Shown here: positions 29,705 to 35,713 of the stretch, one piece after another | How the letters are laid out: each line of letters opens with the position of its first letter | How positions within the stretch are numbered: position 1 is the stretch's first letter | The notes under the pieces: generated by a model | Database searches by the model: none | The model's input: the letters and a program-made list of their open reading frames with translations, nothing else | Told to the model about the DNA's origin: nothing | Source: a virus | Length of the DNA stretch: 35,713 nt | Strand: one strand, 5' to 3' | Virus record (IMG/VR): IMGVR_UViG_3300032401_000034 | Coordinates: 1 to 35,713 of that record | Program-made: the position numbers and the translations under genes

Positions 29705-30259
29705 TCAGGTACCCTTGTGCCCGTCGTCGCCCAGCGTCACCTTGAATTGGGTACGGCTTGCGACGTGATAGACGACGATCCCTTCGGGGTTCATGAACGG
29801 CAGGACCTTGGAACCGGTGGTGCGCAGCGTCTCGAGCGCGGCCGCAACCGCGGTATCAGTGAAGTCACCCTGGTACAGCAGTGGCACCAGACTGACGCAC
29901 GACGGCAGGACCGCATCGGGTGCCGTCCAGCGCAAAACGTCGAACAACGCGAAGCGCTTCTCGATCATACCATAGTTGCGCTGGATACCAGCGCCGAACC
30001 ACTCACCGAAGTGACGACCCGGCCCGAGCTTGCGCAGCTCGGCTTCATGCTCGTACGCCCAGCGCGCGAAGCCGTAGTTGTCGGCCTCGGGGGTGATCCA
30101 CCGATTGCGGCTGCCGACCAGCATCGGTGCGTCGGGTTCCGGGAAGCAGATCTGCCCATTCGAACCGTCGATCTTTTCGGTGATCACACAGCCCCGGCGC
30201 AGGCGCGGGATCTTGCGGTACTCCTGAAATTCAGGGACGGGTGGGGTAGGATCGCTCAC
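29705..30259 (-). CDS. RNA ligase family protein
   Basis: 184 aa from GTG 30259, overlapping the upstream stop (GTGA). The adenylation motif is EKIDGSN with K29 as nucleophile, followed by SRNRW (R51), FGEWFGAGIQRNYG (E86), FALFDV, EGIVVY (E159) and FKVTL (K173): nucleotidyltransferase motifs I to V of the Rnl2/Rnl5-like RNA ligases. It lacks room for a C-terminal domain. Such enzymes reseal nicked RNA, including host tRNAs cut by anticodon nucleases. Direct substrate is unknown. Confidence 0.85.
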   Translation of the reverse strand: MSDPTPPVPEFQEYRKIPRLRRGCVITEKIDGSNGQICFPEPDAPMLVGSRNRWITPEADNYGFARWAYEHEAELRKLGPGRHFGEWFGAGIQRNYGMIEKRFALFDVLRWTAPDAVLPSCVSLVPLLYQGDFTDTAVAAALETLRTTGSKVLPFMNPEGIVVYHVASRTQFKVTLGDDGHKGT

Positions 30260-30522
30260 TTGCGCCTCAACTTCTTCGACGGGCTGACCGTCGCATTTTC
30301 GCCAGGGACCCGTGCCCAGTGCTCGGCCGCCGATAGCGTCGTCGGCTGCGGGCTACGATTCACGGCCGCGCGATATAGCACAAGCGATAGCTCATGCCTA
30401 GCGATCGCGGGATCAACATTGTCGCGGATGAGCTTGCGCTCGATGACCGCGATCGCGGTCTCGAGATCGGCCGCGAGCTTGATGCTCGTGGCTTGGTCCA
30501 TCGGGCTAGGTAGGTTGTCCAT
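30256..30522 (-). CDS. Hypothetical protein, 88 aa
   Basis: ATG 30522 is preferred, with GAGGA just upstream; a GTG at 30558 would overlap the preceding gene. The protein is helical (SIKLAADLETAIAVIERKLI, ARHELSLVLYRAAVNRSPQP) with a basic C-terminus KKLRRK. No family is recognised. Confidence 0.52.
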   Translation of the reverse strand: MDNLPSPMDQATSIKLAADLETAIAVIERKLIRDNVDPAIARHELSLVLYRAAVNRSPQPTTLSAAEHWARVPGENATVSPSKKLRRK

Positions 30523-30527
30523 GGTCC

Positions 30528-30686
30528 TCAGATTGGATAGATAGGCCCGGAGCACCACTCTTTGGGTTGGGCCGGATGACGATGTGCGATTGGGTACCAG
30601 CGACGGCTCGACTTGTCGGGTTCGTGCTGCTTACCGGGTACGATCGGCACTAGCTCGCCGCACCCCTTGCAGTAACCAGACACCAT
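30528..30686 (-). CDS. Small zinc-ribbon-like protein, 52 aa
   Basis: ATG 30686 shares one base with the upstream TAA (TAATG). The protein begins MVSGYCKGCGELVPIVPGKQ and has a third Cys late (KEWCSG) and several His. It is probably a minimal zinc-binding protein. Function unknown. Confidence 0.55.
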   Translation of the reverse strand: MVSGYCKGCGELVPIVPGKQHEPDKSSRRWYPIAHRHPAQPKEWCSGPIYPI

Positions 30687-30880
30687 TATAGCTCGTCCGC
30701 GTACTCGCTGACGAACCGGTAGCCCTCGCGCGGCTTGGGCTGCATCTCGGCTAGCGCAGCGTTGAACGCTTCGACCAGCGTCGTCACCATCGCCCATTCG
30801 GGCATCGTCAGGCGCGAGCCGCTGACGGCCCCGATGCGTGCATTGATCTGGTCGAACACGTTTTGAACGTCTACCGCCAC
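30686..30880 (-). CDS. Small hypothetical protein, 64 aa
   Basis: GTG 30880 has a clear GGAGAG ribosome site 6 nt upstream and overlaps the end of the preceding gene by 10 nt. The protein is helical (VQNVFDQINARIGAVSGSRL, MVTTLVEAFNAALAEMQPKP). No family is recognised. Confidence 0.58.
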   Translation of the reverse strand: MAVDVQNVFDQINARIGAVSGSRLTMPEWAMVTTLVEAFNAALAEMQPKPREGYRFVSEYADEL

Positions 30881-31062
30881 GGTATCTCTCCGGTTACAGA
30901 TTTCGGTTCGTCGCGCTCGGGAACGCGTGCCCACCACGGTTCATTCCGGGCGTTACGTGCAGCGACCCATAGCCGGCGCTTGTCACCGGACAGCGCCTCA
31001 TCGACTACTTGGTTGCGTTTGACCTCGGCTGGCGTCGGCTCCCAGTTAGGCGGCTGCCACAC
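30871..31062 (-). CDS. Small hypothetical protein, 63 aa
   Basis: GTG 31062 lies 3 nt after the upstream TGA; the ATG at 31066 is out of frame and closes after six codons. The protein is rich in Trp, Arg and Pro (WQPPNWEPTPAEVKRNQVVD, RRLWVAARNARNEPWWARVP). It may bind nucleic acid; no family is recognised. Confidence 0.5.
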   Translation of the reverse strand: MWQPPNWEPTPAEVKRNQVVDEALSGDKRRLWVAARNARNEPWWARVPERDEPKSVTGEIPWR

Positions 31063-31065
31063 GCA

Positions 31066-31311
31066 TCACCAGATCTTGATCTCGGGCAGGACCCAACCCT
31101 CGCGGATCATGACCTCGGCCTCGAGCCACGCGTCCTGGAACGACGACGGCCGTCTGACGGCGAAGTATGCGTCACATGCCAGATCTAGCGCGAGACCATC
31201 GCGGCTATAGTCATCCAGCGCATCGTACACGGTTTCTTCTCCCAGGTTCGCGAACGAGCTACCGCGCATGTTGCAGATCTCGGCAGCTTCCTCGCGTTGT
31301 GCTTTGGTCAC
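31066..31311 (-). CDS. Hypothetical protein, 81 aa
   Basis: GTG 31311 overlaps the nuclease stop (GTGA). The protein is mixed helical (QREEAAEICNMRGSSFANLG, YDALDDYSRDGLALDLACDA) and ends in a basic-hydrophobic WVLPEIKIW. No family is recognised. It probably belongs to the nuclease transcript. Confidence 0.52.
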   Translation of the reverse strand: MTKAQREEAAEICNMRGSSFANLGEETVYDALDDYSRDGLALDLACDAYFAVRRPSSFQDAWLEAEVMIREGWVLPEIKIW

Positions 31312-33308
31312 GACGCGACCCCGACGACATACAGCGTGCAGGCCGGGCGCAGGGCCTCGACCACGATCTCGATCGCCTCGTTGCCTCGAGAGTGTGCCAC
31401 GTAGGTTCCCGATGCAGGGGGTTGTGCGCGAGCGAACGCGGCCAGTGCACCCTTCCATGCACCGAAGGACAGCTGATCGATCGACTTGGGAGCGCAGCGA
31501 ATGTCAGCGACCAAGCCCTCGAGCTTGAAGTGTGCGACCATCGCGGCGCAGAGCTGATCCACGTACGGTGCCAGCGACTCGTACGGGCTCGTCTGCGGGA
31601 TCGCATTGACGAAGATCGCCAGGCCGGGTTGTGCTTGCTGGATCGGCGCAGGCTCATGCTTGGCGACGATCGGCGCGGTCTGGACCGGATCGTACATGAC
31701 CACGGTAGCAGGGATCGCGATTGACTGCGCAGGGGCTGGTGCTGGGGTGAGCGCGGCTTGCACCGCGGCGAATCCGGCAGACGTCGGTGGCGGGGAAGCT
31801 GCGTCCTTCTTGGGACGACCGCGGCCTCGCTTGGCCTCATGCGCAGCGACCGCTTCCGGCGAGCTGAAGCCAGGCACGGGCTCCGCAGCCAGTGCCGGGT
31901 TCGATGCCGGTGCATCGGGTGCGAGCAGCCCAGCCAGCGGCACGGGTGCCGGTGCCACGATCGGGGCCGGGATCGCCTTGGCGTATTCGACGACCTCGGC
32001 CGCCTTCGCGATCAGGTCGGCCGGGTCCTCGATGGTGCCCAGGACCGTCAGGCGACCGTTGCCGACCGCGATCGCGGCCTGGTCTGCCTTGGGGAACAGC
32101 AGCATGAAGCCCGCCAGGGCGCGGCCGGCGAGCGCAGGGAAGCCCAGGCCCGTGGCGTTGATCGCCGCGACCGCGCCAGGGAACCCGATCGGGTACGGTG
32201 GCGGGGCGGCCGGCGCAGGCTTCTGGGCTGCCTTGGCGGCCTGCTCATCGGCCAGGAGCGCGGCCACAGCACCGCCCAGGCCGAGATTCACGACCGGTGC
32301 GGTAGCGACCGCGGGCGTCGCCAAGAGCGCGCCTACGGACGTCTGTGCGGCCGTGGCCGGGTCAGCGGCCTTGACTTTGAGCTTGTCGATTAGACTCATC
32401 TGTGCTGGTTCCTTGGCTACGGGTTCGGTGAACTTGGCTAGCAGGCTGTTGGCGCCGCCGGTGCCGAAGATCTGGGTGAGTGTGGGCTGAGCTGCTTTTG
32501 AGGCTTGGCAGTATTCGCGGTGCGGGCAACCGCCGTAAGCGCCGCATGAGCTGGTGTTTGCACTGACAGCGTCCTCGTTGTCAAGCTTTGCGGTGTCGCG
32601 CAGAACACGCGCGACCCCTTCGACGTATTCCCAGCGCCGATCGATTTCCGGGCGGGGCAGCAGCAACGTCACCTTTTCGGCGGGCTGGCGCTTGCCCGTG
32701 ACATAGTAGATATGGCTGAGTCTGACGTTTTGCAGCGTGGGCATGCGCGTCAGCGCCCACTTGGCATACGACAGCATCTGCACCGTGTGCCCGAGCGTAT
32801 CCGCGGTCTTGGCGTAGTTGAGGCTGATCGTGCTCTTGTGGTCGCCCAGCTCGATCGTGTCGGGGGCCTCGTCGCGCAGGGTTCCCGAATTGTCGATCCA
32901 CTGGCCTCGACCGTGCCCCCAGTCGATCATGCCGATCATCGGGATACCGCTGACGCGCAGGCTCGCGGTCTGCCATGGATCGTTCTGGACACCGTGCACG
33001 CCGCCGCCGATGTCGTGCTCGATCAGCAGGTCCGGGCCGGGCTCGGGGAGCAAGTGCTTGCCGCTCAGGGCCAGCGCACCCAGGACAGGCCCACCACCGC
33101 GTAGGTACGCCTCGAGCTGTGCGTGCATCTCCTCGCCGACGGCTTGGCTCTTGCGCTGGGGCTCTGCCTGCTTCTGTACGTACTTCCACCACCATCGGCG
33201 CAGGCAACCGCCCTCAGACTTCGGATCCGCGCTTGTGATCGCGGACGGCGACAGGTAGTTGACCACGCCGCCACTGACAGCATGCCCGTAGCGGATGCGA
33301 GCGGCCAC
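31308..33308 (-). CDS. Cas4/RecB-like PD-(D/E)XK nuclease with AT-hook and extra C-terminal domain
   Basis: 666 aa from GTG 33308, directly after the upstream TAG. The nuclease domain covers about 18-270: C35 (GCLRRWW), D129 (GMIDWGHG), D156-x-K158 (ELGDHKS) and C255, C261, C267 (SCGAYGGCPHREYC), the four-cysteine Fe-S cluster pattern of Cas4/AddB-type nucleases. An Ala/Pro-rich region with a small folded-looking segment (about 385-450) follows, then an AT-hook-like KRGRGRPKK at 493-501, and a separate C-terminal domain (about 562-666) not recognised. Role is probably DNA end processing or recombination. Confidence 0.75.
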   Translation of the reverse strand: MAARIRYGHAVSGGVVNYLSPSAITSADPKSEGGCLRRWWWKYVQKQAEPQRKSQAVGEEMHAQLEAYLRGGGPVLGALALSGKHLLPEPGPDLLIEHDIGGGVHGVQNDPWQTASLRVSGIPMIGMIDWGHGRGQWIDNSGTLRDEAPDTIELGDHKSTISLNYAKTADTLGHTVQMLSYAKWALTRMPTLQNVRLSHIYYVTGKRQPAEKVTLLLPRPEIDRRWEYVEGVARVLRDTAKLDNEDAVSANTSSCGAYGGCPHREYCQASKAAQPTLTQIFGTGGANSLLAKFTEPVAKEPAQMSLIDKLKVKAADPATAAQTSVGALLATPAVATAPVVNLGLGGAVAALLADEQAAKAAQKPAPAAPPPYPIGFPGAVAAINATGLGFPALAGRALAGFMLLFPKADQAAIAVGNGRLTVLGTIEDPADLIAKAAEVVEYAKAIPAPIVAPAPVPLAGLLAPDAPASNPALAAEPVPGFSSPEAVAAHEAKRGRGRPKKDAASPPPTSAGFAAVQAALTPAPAPAQSIAIPATVVMYDPVQTAPIVAKHEPAPIQQAQPGLAIFVNAIPQTSPYESLAPYVDQLCAAMVAHFKLEGLVADIRCAPKSIDQLSFGAWKGALAAFARAQPPASGTYVAHSRGNEAIEIVVEALRPACTLYVVGVAS

Positions 33309-33554
33309 CTAGGTGCTCTCGACCGAGCGGATGGCCGTGACCTTGCTTGTGATCGTGCCGGGGACCTCCATCGGGTCAGATTCGGTCTTGTCCCAGAGTA
33401 GGACCATCGCCTTGCCGACCTCGATCGCTACGCTATAGAACGTGCGGCCGCCGCTTGTGCGCTCGGTACCCTTGCCGACGATATGCTCGCAGGTGCGGGC
33501 CACGTCATCGACACGGTAGATGCTACCACTCTGTGTAGTCACATAGTGAATCAT
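33309..33554 (-). CDS. Small hypothetical protein, about 81 aa
   Basis: Start taken at ATG 33554 (MIHYVTTQSG); an in-frame ATG at 33581 would add nine residues. The protein is beta-like (GSIYRVDDVARTCEHIVGKG, TFYSVAIEVGKAMVLLWDKT). Its stop touches the nuclease GTG. Neither start has a strong ribosome site. No family is recognised. Confidence 0.5.
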   Translation of the reverse strand: MIHYVTTQSGSIYRVDDVARTCEHIVGKGTERTSGGRTFYSVAIEVGKAMVLLWDKTESDPMEVPGTITSKVTAIRSVEST

Positions 33555-33555
33555 A

Positions 33556-33579
33556 GGGCCGGAACACTTACCACGGCCC
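33556..33579 (-). other. GC hairpin just upstream of ATG 33554
   Basis: GGGCCG and CGGCCC form a 6-bp stem with a 12-nt loop ending one base before ATG 33554. It could hinder translation from that start or act as a processing site; no T-tract makes a terminator unlikely. Confidence 0.35.
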
Positions 33580-33616
33580 ATCTATTCAGCCAAGGTTAAA
33601 GCATCACGCGGCGCGG

Positions 33617-33871
33617 TCAGTCGCGCCCGACCATGATCAGCTCGTAGCTCGTGTCTGGCACCGTGTGGAGCTTGCGGGCGTCGGCCACCCGCATGAGCAT
33701 GATCCGGGTCGCAAAGCCCGAGTCATCGGTCTCGCCGCCAAGCCACTGTGCACCCTCTTCGGGCGTACGCGAGCAGATTGGCTTGGCTGACCAGAATTCG
33801 ACCACGTCCGCCAGGCCCTTCGCCGTCTCGTCGCGCGAGACCCAATAGCGCGCTGGTAGGTTGAGCTTCAT
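33617..33871 (-). CDS. Hypothetical protein, 84 aa
   Basis: 84 aa from ATG 33871 (MKLNLPARYWVSRDETAKGL). The frame is open upstream and a GTG at 33928, just after the preceding TAA, would add 19 residues. The core has EFWSAKPICSRTPEEGAQWL and a beta-like FATRIMLMRVADARKLH. No family is recognised. Confidence 0.5.
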   Translation of the reverse strand: MKLNLPARYWVSRDETAKGLADVVEFWSAKPICSRTPEEGAQWLGGETDDSGFATRIMLMRVADARKLHTVPDTSYELIMVGRD

Positions 33872-33930
33872 TGGCTTCGCGCCCGTGTCGGGCCGCTTCG
33901 CGCCACTATGGACATTGATCCGAGCCACAT
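33868..33930 (-). CDS. Possible 20-aa micro-ORF
   Basis: ATG 33930 immediately follows the upstream TAA, and the TGA at 33868 overlaps ATG 33871 (ATGA). It encodes 20 residues starting MWLGSMSIVARSG. The exact fit between genes is suggestive, but with this length chance is not excluded, and the 84-aa gene may instead start at GTG 33928. Confidence 0.25.
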   Translation of the reverse strand: MWLGSMSIVARSGPTRARSQ

Positions 33931-34170
33931 TTATGCCGCTACCCGATCGCGATCGAGCCTCTCGTAGAGCGCCTGGACACCGGCCGTGAGCGTCTCGAGC
34001 GGCTCCTCGAGATGATAGGCTACCTGGACACCGCCCGAGATCAGCAGCCCGGCCATGATGGTCGGGTCGACACCACGATCGTGCCAAGCACGAACGAGTG
34101 AGCCGATGTCCTCGGCGCAGATCTCGACGTCGGGATCATCGTCGTCAGTGGTATCCAAGATCTCGGTCAT
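33931..34170 (-). CDS. Small acidic hypothetical protein, 79 aa
   Basis: ATG 34170 overlaps the upstream stop (ATGA). The N-terminus is strongly acidic (TEILDTTDDDDPDVEICAED), followed by helical segments (IGSLVRAWHDRGVDPTIMAG, LLISGGVQVAYHLEEPLETL). It resembles the neighbouring 74-aa protein in helical layout with a mid-protein ISS/ISG turn; the two may be distant relatives. Function unknown. Confidence 0.52.
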   Translation of the reverse strand: MTEILDTTDDDDPDVEICAEDIGSLVRAWHDRGVDPTIMAGLLISGGVQVAYHLEEPLETLTAGVQALYERLDRDRVAA

Positions 34171-34391
34171 CCGTCCTCGTCGCCCCATGCCGCCATGAGC
34201 GCGTTGACGAGCGCCTGACGCTTGAAGCCTACGCCGCGGGCCATGATGATCGCGCCGGCGATCATACTCGAGATCGCCGTCGACGCACGCACGTCTCCGC
34301 GCTCGCACCACTCCTTGATTAGCGCGTCGATCTCGGTGCCGCACTTTTCGCCGGGCGTCTTGTCGATGAAGTCCACGACCCTGATACTCAT
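34167..34391 (-). CDS. Small hypothetical protein, 74 aa
   Basis: ATG 34391 overlaps the protease stop (ATGA). The protein reads DFIDKTPGEKCGTEIDALIK, then EWCERGDVRASTAISSMIAG and a basic helix ARGVGFKRQALVNALMAAWG. It is helical with no recognised family. Layout is similar to the 79-aa neighbour. Confidence 0.52.
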   Translation of the reverse strand: MSIRVVDFIDKTPGEKCGTEIDALIKEWCERGDVRASTAISSMIAGAIIMARGVGFKRQALVNALMAAWGDEDG

Positions 34392-35041
34392 GCGGGCAGC
34401 ATCCATCTACGGTCAAACAGCGACGTCGCCTTGCCGCCGCAGATCTGCCCGTTCGAGCACAGCCAAAGCTGGGAAACGATGCCTACCAGGTCACCGTCGA
34501 GGTTGTAGACCGGGCCGCCCGAGTTACCATGCTCAGTGATGACGTTGTGCATGATGTCCGGGAAACCGTCGTCTGTGTACCACTGGACCTCGCCGCAGCG
34601 ACGGCCCACGCGCGGGATCGCCGACACGATACAGATCGTGTCACCGGGGGCTGGCTTCAGCCCGACCCTCACCGGTGCAGCATCGAACGGATAGCCCTCG
34701 ATCGCGCCCAGACGCACCACATCGGCGTTCGCGTCGCGCAGCTCAACGCGCATCTGCACGGGCTCAAGCGAGCCGTCCATCAGGATGATCGCACCGGGGC
34801 AATCGACCACATGGTGCGCCGTCATCGCCTGGTGATCGCTCACCATGACGCCGGTGCCAAAGCGTACACTTGCCGTGCCGTCAGGCTGGGGGCAGGTCAC
34901 CATGACCGCTCGGGTGGTCTGGTACTGCTGCATGACCGTGCGCGTTCGCAGCCGGGCTAGGGGTGACGCGCAGCCGACGATGCCGGCGCCAAGCGCCAGA
35001 CCGGCCAGTACATAACCCAAGACCATGGTGCTTTGCTTCAC
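34388..35041 (-). CDS. Trypsin-like serine protease lipoprotein
   Basis: 217 aa if started at GTG 35041, with GGGGG about 6 nt upstream; ATG 35026 and TTG 35047 are alternatives. A basic start and hydrophobic segment end at GIVGC, a good lipobox (C24). The mature protein shows the chymotrypsin-fold triad: H77 (TAHHVV), D107 (NADVVRL) and S174 (GNSGGPVYN), plus several cysteines. It should therefore be an envelope-anchored periplasmic protease. Proteases of this kind are rare in phage genomes outside head maturation. The likely role is envelope modification or protection, by inference. Confidence 0.78.
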   Translation of the reverse strand: MKQSTMVLGYVLAGLALGAGIVGCASPLARLRTRTVMQQYQTTRAVMVTCPQPDGTASVRFGTGVMVSDHQAMTAHHVVDCPGAIILMDGSLEPVQMRVELRDANADVVRLGAIEGYPFDAAPVRVGLKPAPGDTICIVSAIPRVGRRCGEVQWYTDDGFPDIMHNVITEHGNSGGPVYNLDGDLVGIVSQLWLCSNGQICGGKATSLFDRRWMLPA

Positions 35042-35049
35042 GTTCAACC

Positions 35050-35086
35050 CCCGTCGTGTGCTCGATGCCTCCTGCGGTGCGACGGG
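35050..35086 (-). other. Inverted repeat upstream of the protease gene, AGGAGG in its loop
   Basis: CCCGTCG and CGACGGG pair as a 7-bp stem with a 23-nt loop containing AGGAGG on the minus strand. The loop motif is too far from any start to serve it directly unless the stem shortens the distance. A translational control element is possible. Confidence 0.35.
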
Positions 35087-35093
35087 CTAAACG

Positions 35094-35297
35094 TTAGCCG
35101 TCACCGTACGTTTCTGGTGTGGTGCGCGGCGTCGCCGGGCGCGCTTCAAATTCGACGTCAGACGCGTTCAGGAACGCATAGCTGCCATGTGGCAGCTCGA
35201 CCTGGATCACGCCGTTGGCGAGCACCGCTCTGACCTCGACGTTGACACGAACTGTGTCACCGGTGCGTAGGTCGTTGCCGTGCTTGTCCAGGGCCAT
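35094..35297 (-). CDS. Small beta-rich hypothetical protein, 67 aa
   Basis: 67 aa from ATG 35297. The sequence is SH3-like in pattern (LRTGDTVRVNVEVRAVLANG, VIQVELPHGSYAFLNASDVE), with a Pro/Thr-rich tail. Small barrels of this kind occur in many phages and may bind nucleic acids or proteins. Function unknown. Confidence 0.55.
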   Translation of the reverse strand: MALDKHGNDLRTGDTVRVNVEVRAVLANGVIQVELPHGSYAFLNASDVEFEARPATPRTTPETYGDG

Positions 35298-35299
35298 AG

Positions 35300-35596
35300 C
35301 TAGCGATCGTCAGCGGGCTCGTCGTCGTGCTCGGGCAGGGCATCGAACGCCATCAGCGACGGGTGCGCGGGCTCATCGGCGGGCTCATCGAACGTGTCCG
35401 GGGTCGGGTCAAAGTCCAGCGGCGCGGGCTCGGCGTCGACGGCGGTGTCGTGCGCCTCATCGATCAGGTCGGTGATGTGCTCTCGGATTTGGAGCAGCGC
35501 GTCAAGGTACTCCTGTGCCGGCAGCTTCCTCGAGTCAGGCGCGTTGTCGATCGCGCTGGTGACATCGTTGATCCATGCATCGCTATTTCTGCCCAT
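35300..35596 (-). CDS. Acidic hypothetical protein, 98 aa
   Basis: ATG 35596 has a GAAAGG ribosome site about 5 nt upstream; a GTG at 35608 is less likely. The N-terminal half is helical (WINDVTSAIDNAPDSRKLPA, YLDALLQIREHITDLIDEAH). The C-terminal half is Asp/Glu/Pro-rich and probably disordered. It could mimic nucleic-acid charge, but that is speculation. Confidence 0.6.
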   Translation of the reverse strand: MGRNSDAWINDVTSAIDNAPDSRKLPAQEYLDALLQIREHITDLIDEAHDTAVDAEPAPLDFDPTPDTFDEPADEPAHPSLMAFDALPEHDDEPADDR

Positions 35597-35650
35597 GATA
35601 CCTTTCACTCTGCCATGTTACGGGTGTTGTGCCAGTCGGCGGGAATCGAG

Positions 35651-35664
35651 TAGTGACTAACTGG
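35651..35664 (+). repeat. 14-bp direct repeat, copy 1 (TAGTGACTAACTGG)
   Basis: Matches 35689-35702 at 13 of 14 positions, 38 bp apart, in the noncoding stretch upstream of the leftward 98-aa gene. Possible operator pair or promoter element. Confidence 0.5.
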
Positions 35665-35688
35665 ATCGTCGCGCCGAGGGTCGGAACT

Positions 35689-35702
35689 TAGTGACTAGCT
35701 GG
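35689..35702 (+). repeat. 14-bp direct repeat, copy 2 (TAGTGACTAGCTGG)
   Basis: Second copy of the direct repeat near the window edge, one base different from copy 1. More copies may lie beyond 35713. No gene is seen in 35597-35713, so this stretch may hold the control region of the leftward transcript. Confidence 0.5.
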
Positions 35703-35713
35703 TGGTGCGCGTA

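Noticed and set aside
29699-30544. 281-codon open frame on the plus strand
   Set aside because: Antisense to the RNA ligase and its neighbour; no motif and no ribosome site.
31606-32490. 294-codon open frame on the plus strand
   Set aside because: Antisense to the Ala/Pro-rich part of the nuclease; low-complexity Ala/Gly translation is a composition effect.
35597-35640. Sigma54-type promoter (TGGCAC) on the minus strand
   Set aside because: TGGCAC is present but the -12 TTGC element at the required spacing is missing.
1-35713. CRISPR array or insertion sequence
   Set aside because: No regularly spaced repeats with unique spacers, no terminal inverted repeats and no transposase-like gene were seen; tandem repeats found are coding Gly repeats.
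20000-35713. Frequent TCTGAC/GTCAGA hexamers in the leftward block as a promoter motif
   Set aside because: Most lie inside coding regions with no constant distance to starts; frequency does not clearly exceed chance by eye.

Overview
The window is part of the genome of a tailed bacteriophage with a contractile tail (myovirus type). GC content is high by eye and packing is very tight: most neighbouring genes share 4-nt ATGA or GTGA stop/start overlaps, and the longest gap is about 170 bp. The host is not identified. Exported lipoproteins, a candidate spanin and a zinc amidase endolysin suggest a Gram-negative host. No terminase, portal, capsid, sheath, tube, primase, integrase or repressor is visible, so the window covers only the distal-tail, lysis and replication/accessory parts of the genome.

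The left half (1-17113) is transcribed rightward. It starts inside the probable tape-measure gene and continues with a simple baseplate like that of phage Pam3: Dit-like protein, Pam3 gp18-like plug, gpD/gp27-like hub, Gp138-type spike with an HxH tip motif, gp25-like wedge and baseplate J. Receptor-binding genes follow: a beta-helix spike with a glycine-rich C-terminus, a second fibre-like protein, three tandem paralogous glycine-rich adhesin-like proteins and a small structural protein. The wedge1 (DUF2612) gene comes only after these, then another fibre. The lysis segment has a small Cys/Pro-rich membrane protein, a multi-TM holin candidate, a coiled-coil/TM spanin candidate, a zinc-ribbon metallophosphoesterase, a DUF5664-like protein, an amidase endolysin and a Cys-rich protein.

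The right half (17110-35713) is transcribed leftward, and the two halves meet at a shared CTAG where the stop codons overlap. In transcription order from the right edge it carries small unknown genes, a secreted trypsin-like protease lipoprotein, a Cas4/RecB-like PD-(D/E)XK nuclease with an AT-hook, an RNA ligase, a DEAH/SNF2-type helicase, a tRNA-like element between palindromes, a probable DNA-binding protein, an HD phosphohydrolase, a family A DNA polymerase split into exonuclease and polymerase genes, a DNA methyltransferase, a RuvC-like resolvase and an HNH nuclease. Between them are many small genes, several encoding zinc-ribbon or single-helix membrane proteins, including two (30 and 32 aa) read directly from the sequence.

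The parts that stand out are the tandem glycine-rich adhesin cassette, the split and cysteine-cluster-rich polymerase, the phage-borne secreted protease, the nuclease/AT-hook fusion and the truncated tRNA-like element.
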